Shown in pieces: positions 1 through 5,301 of a stretch of DNA of 5,301 nucleotides. The stretch's first letter is position 1. Every line of letters begins with the position of its first letter. Location: contig MIBM01000134.1 in the NCBI GenBank assembly GCA_001830645.1, positions 2,528 to 7,828 of the forward strand, read 5' to 3'. The translations under genes were made by a program, and so were the position numbers. Origin of the DNA: Spirochaetes bacterium RIFOXYC1_FULL_54_7. Its GTDB lineage: Bacteria; Spirochaetota; Spirochaetia; Treponematales; UBA12059. Under the pieces are notes generated by a model. The model had not been told where the DNA came from. It was given only the letters and a program-made list of their open reading frames with translations, and searched no databases.

Positions 1-1
1 G

Positions 2-106
2 AATACTCTAGCCCGGGTCTACAAAAAGCTTGATGTACATGACAAATCCGAACTGATGGCCCTCGTTGCAGTGCATACACTGAAATACGGCGAAAGAGTA
101 GACTGA
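2..106 (+). CDS. LuxR/NarL-type regulator, C-terminal fragment (partial)
   Basis: The reading frame is open from the window edge to a TGA at 104-106 and gives 34 residues, beginning NTLARVYKKLDVHDKSEL and ending in a short helix and GERVD. The pattern (N-T-x-x-x-R-V-Y-K-K-L-x-V, then a K/R-S-x-x-E-L/A helix) matches the recognition helix and last helix of the LuxR/GerE helix-turn-helix, where the usual form is TVKxHxxxIxxKLxVxxRxEA. This part of the protein contacts DNA; the N-terminal receiver or sensor domain would lie upstream of the window, so the signal and partner kinase cannot be named. The gene ends 73 bp before the ettA-like start. No convincing terminator hairpin is visible between them. 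A short fragment limits certainty. Confidence 0.66.
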   Translation, partial: NTLARVYKKLDVHDKSELMALVAVHTLKYGERVD

Positions 107-167
107 CGGTCAAGAGGCACAGTCATTGAAGCTGATCACCCTCTCCCCATAACCCGGGCAATTCCAG

Positions 168-173
168 TATAAT
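168..173 (+). promoter_or_regulatory. Perfect -10 box TATAAT for the ettA-like gene; probable leaderless start
   Basis: TATAAT matches the sigma-70-family -10 consensus exactly and ends 6 bases before the ATG at 180. Transcription normally starts 6-8 bases after the -10 box, which would put the mRNA 5' end on or next to the start codon. There is no Shine-Dalgarno sequence between the box and the ATG. No good -35 hexamer is seen at 16-18 bp spacing (that position reads C-rich), so the box is strong but the promoter is incomplete by the classical model. Confidence 0.55.
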
Positions 174-179
174 CGGCCC

Positions 180-1859
180 ATGGCAACCTACGACGACAAG
201 AAGATCATCTATACCATGCACCGTGTGGGCAAGAAACACGGCACCAAACAGGTCCTCAAGGACATCTCACTTTCATACTACTATGGCGCAAAGATAGGTG
301 TCATAGGCCTCAACGGCTCGGGCAAGTCCAGCTTGCTGCGCATTCTGGCAGGGGTTGACACCGAAATCGCTGGTGATACCACCTGCGCTCCCGGCTACAC
401 CATAGGCTTCCTTGAGCAGGAACCACACCTGGAACCAGGCAAGACGGTCAGGGAAATCGTGTCCGAGGGCGTGCAGGAACTGGTAAACCTGCTGGCCGAG
501 TTCGAGGCCGTAGGAGATGCCTATGGTGACCCGGATGCAGACTACGACAAGCTAGCCGACAAACAGGCCAAGCTACAGGAAAAGATAGAAGAGCTGGATG
601 GCTGGAATCTGGATTCCAGGCTAGACTTTGCCATGGAAGCCCTGCGCTGCCCCCCCGCCGACCAGGTGGTGGATGTGCTGTCCGGTGGCGAGCGCAGGCG
701 TGTAGCCTTGTGCCGCCTCTTGCTTCGCAAGCCCGATATCCTGCTTCTGGATGAACCCACCAACCATCTGGACGCCGAGACCGTGGCCTGGCTGGAACGT
801 CACCTACAACAATACGAAGGCACAGTGATCGCCGTGACCCATGACCGCTATTTCCTGGACAACGTGGCAGGCTGGATACTGGAACTGGACAGAGGCGAAG
901 GCATACCCTGGAAGGGCAACTATTCCAGCTGGCTGGAGCAGAAAGGCCAGCGTCTTGCCCAGGAAGAAAAAGGAGATTCCGAGCGTGCCAAGACCCTGGA
1001 GCGCGAGCTTGAATGGGTGCGCATGAGTCCCAAGGGGCGCCATGCCAAGAGCAAGGCCCGCATAAGCCAGTACGAGAAACTGCTTGCCGACGGGGAACGG
1101 GAAAAAGTCAAGGAAACCAAGCTGTTCATCCCCGCCGGTCCACGCCTTGGTTCCGTTGTGGTGGAAGCCAAAGGCCTGACCAAGGCCTACGGTGAAAAAC
1201 TGCTGTTCAAGGACCTGGAGTTCGTGGTTCCACCGGGAGCAGTGGTGGGCATAGTAGGCCCCAACGGGGCGGGCAAGACAACCCTCTTCAAGCTGATGGC
1301 CAAGCTGGAATCTTCCGACGGCGGCACCCTGCGGCTGGGCGATACAGTAAAGCTGGCCTATGCCGACCAGATGCGGGAAAACCTTGATCCGGACAAGACC
1401 GTCTGGCAGCAGCTGTCGGACGGCCTGGACATCATAAAGCTGGGCGGAACCAAGGAAGTGAACTCCCGGGCCTACTGTTCCTGGTACAATTTCTCCGGAG
1501 GAGACCAGCAGAAGAAGGTTGGCGTGCTTTCCGGCGGCGAGCGCAACCGGCTCAATCTGGCTATGATGCTGAAGGAAGGCTGCAACCTGCTGTTGCTGGA
1601 CGAGCCTACCAATGACCTTGACGTGAATACCCTGCGGGCCCTTGAAGAGGCCCTTGATGGCTTTGCTGGCAGCGCCCTGGTGGTAAGCCATGACCGCTGG
1701 TTCCTGGACCGGGTCTGTACCCACCTGCTGGCCTTCGAGGATGGCGAGGTTGTCTGGTTCGATGGCAACTGGTCGGAGTACGCCGAATACCGCCGGGAAA
1801 AGCTGGGCCATGATGCCGATCGCCCCCACCGCTACGTGTACAGGAAGCTGGAGAGATAG
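180..1859 (+). CDS. ettA: Energy-dependent translational throttle protein EttA (ABC-F ATPase)
   Basis: This 559-residue protein carries two ABC ATPase domains and no membrane segments, matching the ABC-F family and the ~555-residue length of E. coli EttA. EttA binds the ribosomal E site and uses ATP/ADP state to gate entry into elongation. Domain 1 shows Walker A GLNGSGKS (43-50), signature LSGGE (167-171), Walker B with D191-E192 and switch H221. Domain 2 shows Walker A GPNGAGKT (360-367), signature LSGGE (450-454), D474-E475 and H504. The acidic arm insert (~95-140) and the interdomain P-site-tRNA-interacting linker (~242-320, including GNYSSWLEQK and ELEWVR) are both present and close to the EttA form. 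The opening YTMHRVGK is also EttA-like, which supports this ATG. It is a single gene with its own promoter. Another ABC-F subgroup (Uup, ribosome-protection type) is unlikely given the linker. Confidence 0.95.
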   Translation: MATYDDKKIIYTMHRVGKKHGTKQVLKDISLSYYYGAKIGVIGLNGSGKSSLLRILAGVDTEIAGDTTCAPGYTIGFLEQEPHLEPGKTVREIVSEGVQELVNLLAEFEAVGDAYGDPDADYDKLADKQAKLQEKIEELDGWNLDSRLDFAMEALRCPPADQVVDVLSGGERRRVALCRLLLRKPDILLLDEPTNHLDAETVAWLERHLQQYEGTVIAVTHDRYFLDNVAGWILELDRGEGIPWKGNYSSWLEQKGQRLAQEEKGDSERAKTLERELEWVRMSPKGRHAKSKARISQYEKLLADGEREKVKETKLFIPAGPRLGSVVVEAKGLTKAYGEKLLFKDLEFVVPPGAVVGIVGPNGAGKTTLFKLMAKLESSDGGTLRLGDTVKLAYADQMRENLDPDKTVWQQLSDGLDIIKLGGTKEVNSRAYCSWYNFSGGDQQKKVGVLSGGERNRLNLAMMLKEGCNLLLLDEPTNDLDVNTLRALEEALDGFAGSALVVSHDRWFLDRVCTHLLAFEDGEVVWFDGNWSEYAEYRREKLGHDADRPHRYVYRKLER

Positions 1860-1955
1860 ACCAACCAGACTGTAACCCTTTATTCGATCCGGCAAAGCGT
1901 ATTTCCCATGGATACAAGACAGCCACCTGATAGCAAGGGGGCCCGGGAGGTGATA

Positions 1956-1983
1956 TTGCCCAAGCCCTTGAACCCACTATAAG
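1956..1983 (+). promoter_or_regulatory. Candidate promoter for the EamA transporter gene
   Basis: A -35-like TTGCCC (1956-1961) is followed after 16 bp by TATAAG (1978-1983), a five-of-six match to TATAAT. The alternative register TAAGAT (1980-1985) has an 18 bp spacer. A start site 6-8 bases after the -10 box would fall around 1989-1993, close to the in-frame ATG at 1993. No Shine-Dalgarno sequence lies near that ATG; an AGGT at 1948-1951 is far too distant. The intergenic stretch from 1860 to here contains nothing else I can identify. Confidence 0.45.
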
Positions 1984-1992
1984 ATGCCAGAC

Positions 1993-2898
1993 ATGGAAAT
2001 GCGTCATGAAAAACACGGCCTTGGTATTCTTGCCCTGGCGGCAACAGCCTTCTGCTGGAGTCTGGCCGGGCTATTCATAAAACTGGTGGACTGGCATCCC
2101 TTCGCGGTTGCCTTTGGCCGGAGCGCCATTGCAGCACTCTTTCTGCTCGCAATAGTCCGAAAGCCACGCTTTACATTCTCGGTGGCCCAGTGGGGAGCTG
2201 CCCTTGGTCATGCAGCCACCATGATGCTTTTCATCTATGCCAACAAGACAACCACCTCTGCCAATGCAATTCTCCTGCAGTATGGCGCACCCATCTATAC
2301 TGGCATCCTGGGGGCCTTCATACTCAAGGAACGTCCCAGGCTGGAACACTGGCTTGGTTTTCTTGCGGTTGCCGGAGGCATGACCTTGTTCTTTGTTGGC
2401 GACATCGGGGGAGGATCCTTCAGAGGGGACCTTGCAGCCATAATTTCAGGAATAACCTTCGCCTTGTACTTCATCTTCATGCGGATGCAGAAAGACGGAT
2501 CACCCCTGGAGTCAAACATACTGGCCCATCTGGTAACCGCCGCGATCAGCCTGGTGGTATCCCTCTTCCTGCCCCTACCGGAGATCAGCATAAAGGCTCT
2601 TGCTGCGATTGCCGTTCTGGGAACTCTGCAGATCGGCTTGGCTGCTGTCTTCTTTTCCTGGGGGATCAAACGGGTATCGGCGGTGGAAGGCATACTTATC
2701 GTTGGTCTGGAACCAGTGTTCAATCCCTTGTGGGTTTTTCTGGTAATTGGTGAACGTCCTGGTATCAATGCCCTGGCTGGAGGTGTGGTAATCATACTTG
2801 CCGTCATTGCAGTATCCACCGTATCAGCTACCAGGATACGGAGGGATGGAAGGGTCCGGGAGGGAAGGGAGGGGAGAAGGCCCTGGTCTGCCGGATAA
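1993..2898 (+). CDS. EamA/DMT-superfamily inner-membrane transporter
   Basis: A hydrophobic protein of 301 residues from this start, with about ten membrane segments arranged as two similar halves, the hallmark of EamA (DUF6) drug/metabolite transporters. Each half ends in the family motif: first half AILLQYGAPIYTGILGAF then LKERP; second half GLEPVFNPLWVFLVIGERPG. These proteins usually export amino acids or metabolites, but substrate cannot be read from sequence. The upstream in-frame ATG at 1984 directly abuts the -10 box and would lie before the predicted mRNA start, so 1993 (or ATG 1999) is preferred; 1984 would add three residues. The last ~20 residues form an Arg-rich cytoplasmic tail (RIRRDGRVREGREGRRPW) encoded by a purine-rich run. 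The gene appears monocistronic. Family call is firm, function is not. Confidence 0.88.
   Translation: MEMRHEKHGLGILALAATAFCWSLAGLFIKLVDWHPFAVAFGRSAIAALFLLAIVRKPRFTFSVAQWGAALGHAATMMLFIYANKTTTSANAILLQYGAPIYTGILGAFILKERPRLEHWLGFLAVAGGMTLFFVGDIGGGSFRGDLAAIISGITFALYFIFMRMQKDGSPLESNILAHLVTAAISLVVSLFLPLPEISIKALAAIAVLGTLQIGLAAVFFSWGIKRVSAVEGILIVGLEPVFNPLWVFLVIGERPGINALAGGVVIILAVIAVSTVSATRIRRDGRVREGREGRRPWSAG
2843..2874 (+). other. G-quadruplex-capable G-tract run at the 3' end of the transporter gene
   Basis: Six G-tracts lie on the coding strand at 2843-2845, 2852-2854, 2858-2860, 2862-2864, 2867-2869 and 2871-2874. The last five are separated by only 3, 1, 2 and 1 bases, satisfying the usual G3+N1-7 rule more than once. 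The tract is inside the coding sequence, encodes the Arg/Gly-rich tail, and would be present in the mRNA. No other stretch like it was noticed in the window. Confidence 0.6.
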
Positions 2899-2943
2899 GA
2901 GTTTATATCAACCGTCTGGTGAAGATCCCCCGCCCTTCTCTCC
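2871..2943 (+). terminator. Weak candidate stem between transporter gene and lplA operon
   Basis: The purine run at 2871-2880 (GGGGAGAAGG) can pair with the pyrimidine run at 2934-2943 (CCTTCTCTCC): ten base pairs with one G-U, enclosing about 53 bases. A modest T-rich stretch (GGATTTT) follows. It sits where a transporter terminator would be expected, but the loop is long and the T-tract is short and interrupted, so this is not a standard intrinsic terminator. No other hairpin in the gap looks better. Confidence 0.2.
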
Positions 2944-2979
2944 TGGATTTTCCCTGATTTCAGAGACACTACACTCTGC

Positions 2980-3008
2980 TTGTCTTTCATTACTGAATTA
3001 TTTAACTT
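2980..3008 (+). promoter_or_regulatory. Candidate promoter of the lplA-flavoprotein-E1 operon
   Basis: TTGTCT (2980-2985) resembles a -35 box and is followed, after 17 bp, by TAACTT (3003-3008), a weaker -10 of the TANNNT form. The -10 ends 7 bases before the ATG at 3016, so transcription would begin at or next to the start codon. The surrounding 2990-3015 stretch is clearly more A/T-rich than the flanks, and there is no Shine-Dalgarno sequence before the ATG. Confidence 0.45.
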
Positions 3009-3015
3009 CAATACA

Positions 3016-3774
3016 ATGAAACCAGGGCTGCAGGCACTCACGTCAGGCGCTGACTATCCTCCAATCAATATCGCTGTGGAGGAAGCCTTGCGTGTCAGGC
3101 TGTCTGGTTTGCCTGGCTATATGCTGACCTACGTAAATGCTGCCAGTGTGATCATAGGCAGGAATCAAGACCCGGAATATGAGCTGACAGCTCATGACAA
3201 CGCAGGTCAGCTGATTCCTGTATATCGTCGCACCTCAGGGGGAGGCGCTGTATTCCACGACCAAGGAAACCTGAACTGGACCTTCGTGGTTCCAGGAGGG
3301 CTTGATGACAGGGCTGGCCTGCTTGCCATCGTGGTAGAGGCTTTGCGGGCCAATGGCATTCCAGCCAGTTCTGGATCCCGGGGCGAGATCATGGCGTGGG
3401 GGTACAAGATAGGCGGAACCGCGAGTGCGGCAGGCAAGGGTGTACTTATGTTTCATGGAACCGTTCTGGTGAGCGCGGATCTTGAATTACTGGTCCGGGT
3501 TCTGGCCGCCCATCATCCTTCATATCCCGGGAAACTTGCTGCAGGTCCATCCCGGAGAGGTGTAGCTTCGGTTTCCTCTCCTGTTGGCAATGCCGCATGG
3601 TTTCACCCAGGCCTGCAGACCTTGGATCTGGAAACCACCCTGGCCGAGGCTACAAGCGACTCACCGGCAATTGACTGGTCTTCAATCATTGATTCCACGA
3701 CTGTTGATAAACTTGTGGAGACTTATGCGTCCCGCTCCTGGATATACCGTACCACACAGAAAGGAACACCATGA
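3016..3774 (+). CDS. Lipoate-protein ligase A family protein, short form
   Basis: This 252-residue protein belongs to the BPL/LplA/LipB fold family, whose LplA members activate lipoate with ATP and attach it to lysine on E2 or GcvH lipoyl domains. Seen motifs, numbered from this ATG: GRNQ (48-51), the nucleotide/lipoyl-binding loop RRTSGGGAVFHD (71-82), G-Y-K-I-G-G-T-A with the conserved lysine at 131, and HGTVLVSADL (147-156). It ends with a W-x-Y element typical of the end of the large domain and lacks the ~80-residue C-terminal domain of the 338-residue E. coli enzyme. It contains no cysteine, so it cannot be a LipM/LipL-type transferase, which needs a catalytic cysteine. A TTG at 2980 would add 12 residues but is better read as a -35 box. 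The stop overlaps the next start (ATGA). The E1 genes downstream suggest its substrate is that complex's E2. Ligase activity alone is unproven. Confidence 0.85.
   Translation: MKPGLQALTSGADYPPINIAVEEALRVRLSGLPGYMLTYVNAASVIIGRNQDPEYELTAHDNAGQLIPVYRRTSGGGAVFHDQGNLNWTFVVPGGLDDRAGLLAIVVEALRANGIPASSGSRGEIMAWGYKIGGTASAAGKGVLMFHGTVLVSADLELLVRVLAAHHPSYPGKLAAGPSRRGVASVSSPVGNAAWFHPGLQTLDLETTLAEATSDSPAIDWSSIIDSTTVDKLVETYASRSWIYRTTQKGTP
3761..3765 (+). promoter_or_regulatory. Shine-Dalgarno site (AAGGA) for the flavin-binding protein gene
   Basis: AAGGA lies 5 bases before the ATG at 3771, within the last codons of the lipoate ligase gene. It fixes the downstream start and supports translational coupling across the 4-base overlap. 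Confidence 0.65.
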
Positions 3775-4214
3775 AAGAACGCATGCCCCTTGAAGCCTTG
3801 CGCTCCCTTGTCGGAGATGTGCACATCGGGCTTCTTATCAGCCAGGGCTCGGATTCTTACCCGGACAGCCGTTGGATGACCGTGACCCTGCTTGAGAGGG
3901 AGCATAGCTGCCTGTATTCGGTAAGCATCGCAGGCACCCGAAAGATCAAGGATATAGAGGCTAATAACCGGGTGGCCTGGAGCTTCCAGACACCATCACT
4001 TGACCGCATAATAAGCGTTCGTGGCAGGGCTTGTGTCCTGGACAATCCCAGGCTGAAGGCGGAAGTGCTTGAAAACCTTGGAAGCCGCCTTGAGAACTTC
4101 TGGCAGATCAACCCTGATCCGGGTAAGCTGGTGGTCATTGAGACATATATCGAAAAAGCCACCTTATACCTGCCCGGCGAGAACTATGTGGTAACCCAGG
4201 AGGTAGAGTCATGA
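3771..4214 (+). CDS. Pyridoxamine 5'-phosphate oxidase-like FMN-binding split-barrel protein
   Basis: A 147-residue soluble protein resembling the small single-domain members of the PNPOx-like flavin split-barrel superfamily (general stress protein 26-like group). The visible pattern follows the family: an opening strand VHIGLLIS (17-24), S-R-W-M-T-V (33-38) where relatives have RPMT, a strand ending in Y-S-V then T-R-K-I (56-59), a region that contacts the FMN phosphate in relatives, IEANNRVAWSFQ (62-73), and VRGRACVLDNP (83-93). The C-terminal part KLVVIETYIEKATLYLPG (119-136) is the last barrel strand and edge. Such proteins bind FMN or F420 and usually act as dimers; true PdxH activity is doubtful at this length. 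Both its start and stop overlap neighbours by ATGA, so it is co-translated with lplA and E1 alpha, yet no PDH role is known to me. The substrate is unknown. Confidence 0.8.
   Translation: MKERMPLEALRSLVGDVHIGLLISQGSDSYPDSRWMTVTLLEREHSCLYSVSIAGTRKIKDIEANNRVAWSFQTPSLDRIISVRGRACVLDNPRLKAEVLENLGSRLENFWQINPDPGKLVVIETYIEKATLYLPGENYVVTQEVES
4198..4204 (+). promoter_or_regulatory. Strong Shine-Dalgarno site (AGGAGGT) for E1 alpha
   Basis: AGGAGGT is a near-perfect anti-16S match ending 6 bases before the ATG at 4211. It lies inside the 3' end of the flavoprotein gene and indicates heavy translation of E1 alpha relative to the genes before it. It also shows that this host does use Shine-Dalgarno initiation within operons. 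Confidence 0.85.
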
Positions 4215-5272
4215 AGGGCGCCAAGTCCGAACTGTACTGGAACCTCCGCAAGGATATGGTCTTGATCCGGCTGTTCGAGGAAAAGACCGGCCAGATGTAT
4301 GGTCTCCGGAAGATCGGTGGTTTCTGCCACTTGTACAACGGGCAGGAAGCGGTGGCTGCCGGCTTTACGAGCGCCCTGGATTCTACCAAAGACTACATCC
4401 TTACCGGTTACCGGGATCATGGCCATGCCTTGTCGGCTGGCATGGATCCGAAAGCCATCATGGCTGAACTGTACGGCAAGGTAACAGGCACCTCCCGGGG
4501 CAAGGGCGGATCGATGCATCTGTTTGACGCCTCAAGGCACTTTCTGGGCGGAAACGGCATAGTAGGCGCCCAGATACCGGTAGCCACCGGTGTGGCTTTT
4601 GCCCAGAAATACCGGAAGACCGGTGGTGCTACCGTAGTGTATTTCGGCGACGGTGCCATCCACCAGGGAGCCTTCCACGAGGCCTTGAACCTGGCCAAGA
4701 TCTGGAAGCTTCCAACGGTTTTCGTGTGCGAGAACAACCAGTGGGGCATGGGCACCAGCTGGAAGCGGGTGTCGGCGGTTGAGGATTTCTCTCTGATGGC
4801 GTCCGCTTACGGGATCCGGGGTGAGCTGGTTGACGGCATGGATGTGATGGCTGTACGTGATGCCGCAACCCGGGCCCTGGCGGACGCGCGTGCAGGCAGG
4901 CCGGTGCTTATCGAGGCCCGGACCTACCGCTACAAGGGTCACTCCATGAGTGATCCCCAGAAATACCGGAGCAGGGACGAGGTAGAGGAATACAAGCGCC
5001 AGGATCCCATACTCATACTAGAGGAGCTGATGAAAAAGGAAGCTGCCTGGGATGAGGCCAAGGCCGCCAAACAGGATGAAGACGCAGCCGCGGTGGTGGC
5101 CGAAGCGGTAGCCTTCGCCGAGGCTTCCCCGGAGCCGGCCTTGCATACCTTGTATGAGGACATCTACGCCGGTGAGCCTTTCTTTATGCAGCCTGGTGCC
5201 GGGGTAACCGCTGGTTCTGCCACCCCTTCCGGACCTGTGGCTGGAGCATCCACCGGAACAAGGAGCTCATGA
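4211..5272 (+). CDS. pdhA: Thiamine-diphosphate 2-oxo acid dehydrogenase E1 component, alpha subunit (PDH/acetoin type)
   Basis: A 353-residue E1 alpha subunit. It binds thiamine diphosphate and, with E1 beta, decarboxylates a 2-oxo acid (pyruvate most likely; acetoin or branched-chain acids possible) and transfers the acyl group to E2 lipoyl-lysine. Evidence: YRDHGHAL (67-74), RGKGGSMH (96-103), the Mg/ThDP motif from GDGAIHQG (146-153) to CENNQWGMGTS (173-183), and the loop YRYKGHSMSDP (239-249), equivalent to the phosphorylated loop of mitochondrial E1. Normal family length is ~320-340; here residues ~326-353 are a low-complexity Gly/Ala/Ser/Thr/Pro tail. The start has a strong Shine-Dalgarno and overlaps the previous stop by ATGA; its own stop overlaps the E1 beta start. 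The pyruvate versus acetoin choice cannot be settled here, so the symbol is provisional. Confidence 0.92.
   Translation: MKGAKSELYWNLRKDMVLIRLFEEKTGQMYGLRKIGGFCHLYNGQEAVAAGFTSALDSTKDYILTGYRDHGHALSAGMDPKAIMAELYGKVTGTSRGKGGSMHLFDASRHFLGGNGIVGAQIPVATGVAFAQKYRKTGGATVVYFGDGAIHQGAFHEALNLAKIWKLPTVFVCENNQWGMGTSWKRVSAVEDFSLMASAYGIRGELVDGMDVMAVRDAATRALADARAGRPVLIEARTYRYKGHSMSDPQKYRSRDEVEEYKRQDPILILEELMKKEAAWDEAKAAKQDEDAAAVVAEAVAFAEASPEPALHTLYEDIYAGEPFFMQPGAGVTAGSATPSGPVAGASTGTRSS
5260..5265 (+). promoter_or_regulatory. Shine-Dalgarno site (AAGGAG) for the E1 beta gene
   Basis: AAGGAG ends 3 bases before the ATG at 5269 and 6 bases before the adjacent in-frame ATG at 5272. The 6-base spacing equals that used for E1 alpha, so 5272 is the slightly better start. 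Confidence 0.65.
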
Positions 5273-5301
5273 TGGCTTTGCTTAGCTACAGGGATGCCCT
5301 G
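5269..5301 (+). CDS. pdhB: E1 component beta subunit, N-terminal fragment (partial)
   Basis: Eleven codons are visible: MMALLSYRDAL, running off the window edge. E1 beta proteins typically open with a short strand followed by Y-R-E/D-A-L-N-x-A-L, and E1 alpha is almost always followed by E1 beta, so position and sequence agree. The first ATG (5269) overlaps the E1 alpha stop as ATGA; the second ATG (5272), in the same frame, overlaps it by one base and is better spaced from the Shine-Dalgarno site. The fragment is too short for identification on sequence alone; the call relies mainly on context. Confidence 0.7.
   Translation, partial: MMALLSYRDAL

Noticed and set aside
804..1895. A 363-codon open frame on the minus strand across the ettA gene
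   Set aside because: It is entirely antisense to a gene with full motif support. Its translation shows no recognisable domain and is rich in Gln, His, Gly and Leu as expected from reversed codons. It is a frame shadow.
1860..1983. Possible small gene, RNA gene or terminator after ettA
   Set aside because: No frame with a plausible start, no tRNA-like arms and no GC-rich hairpin with a T-run were found. Only the candidate promoter near 1956-1983 can be supported.
2980..3015. TTG start adding 12 residues to the lipoate ligase
   Set aside because: There is no Shine-Dalgarno, the added residues (SFITELFNFNT) are not family-like, and the TTGTCT at this position is well placed as a -35 box for the ATG at 3016.
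2295..3041. A 248-codon minus-strand open frame across the transporter gene and the following gap
   Set aside because: It is antisense to a convincing membrane protein, has a low-complexity basic translation without family features, and runs over the lplA promoter and start.
3016..3774. Octanoyltransferase (LipB, LipM or LipL) instead of lipoate ligase
   Set aside because: LipM and LipL need a catalytic cysteine and this protein has none. LipB has a different motif set. The RRTSGGGAVFHD loop fits LplA.
3771..4214. True pyridoxine/pyridoxamine 5'-phosphate oxidase (PdxH)
   Set aside because: PdxH is around 200 residues or more with a conserved C-terminal R-x-E-x-W region that is absent here. 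Only the superfamily fold is supported.
1..5301. Mobile element, phage, CRISPR or defence system
   Set aside because: There are no terminal inverted repeats, transposase or integrase motifs, tandem direct repeats or defence-type domains. All genes are housekeeping or metabolic types on one strand.

Overview
The window is an ordinary-looking bacterial chromosome segment, moderately G+C-rich by eye, with every recognisable gene on the + strand. It carries no mobile elements, RNA genes or CRISPR. The host is uncertain. A LuxR-type regulator, an EttA-type ABC-F protein, an EamA transporter and a lipoate ligase/pyruvate dehydrogenase (PDH)-type operon, with frequent ATA isoleucine codons and apparently leaderless first genes, would fit a Chloroflexota lineage (Dehalococcoidia-like). 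That is a guess from gene style, not a demonstrated assignment.

Layout. Positions 2-106 hold the 3' end of a gene whose last 34 residues look like the C-terminal DNA-binding helices of a LuxR/NarL-type regulator. A complete ettA-like gene for the ribosome-associated ABC-F ATPase follows at 180-1859. After a 124-133 bp gap comes an EamA/DMT-family ten-helix transporter (about 1993-2898), whose 3' end is a G-tract-rich purine run encoding an Arg-rich tail. After another ~117 bp gap a tightly coupled operon begins: a short, cysteine-free lipoate-protein ligase (3016-3774), a small flavin-binding split-barrel protein of the pyridoxamine-phosphate-oxidase superfamily (3771-4214), the E1 alpha subunit of a thiamine-diphosphate 2-oxo acid dehydrogenase (4211-5272), and the first codons of what should be the E1 beta subunit (from 5269 or 5272, running off the window).

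How it works together. E1 alpha and beta form the decarboxylase of a pyruvate, branched-chain 2-oxo acid or acetoin dehydrogenase complex, which passes its acyl group to lipoyl-lysine on E2. A lipoate ligase at the head of the same operon would attach that lipoyl group, so cofactor loading and complex synthesis appear co-expressed. The role of the flavin protein between them is unknown. The three operon junctions all overlap (ATGA, or TGATG at the last), and the internal genes have Shine-Dalgarno sequences. The three genes that start transcription units (ettA, the transporter, lplA) lack Shine-Dalgarno sequences and have a -10-like box a few bases before the start codon, suggesting leaderless mRNAs.

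I see no clear undescribed system. The points most worth a second look are the leaderless/Shine-Dalgarno split, the lplA-flavoprotein-E1 operon, the G-quadruplex-capable tract at the end of the transporter gene, and the low-complexity tail on E1 alpha.
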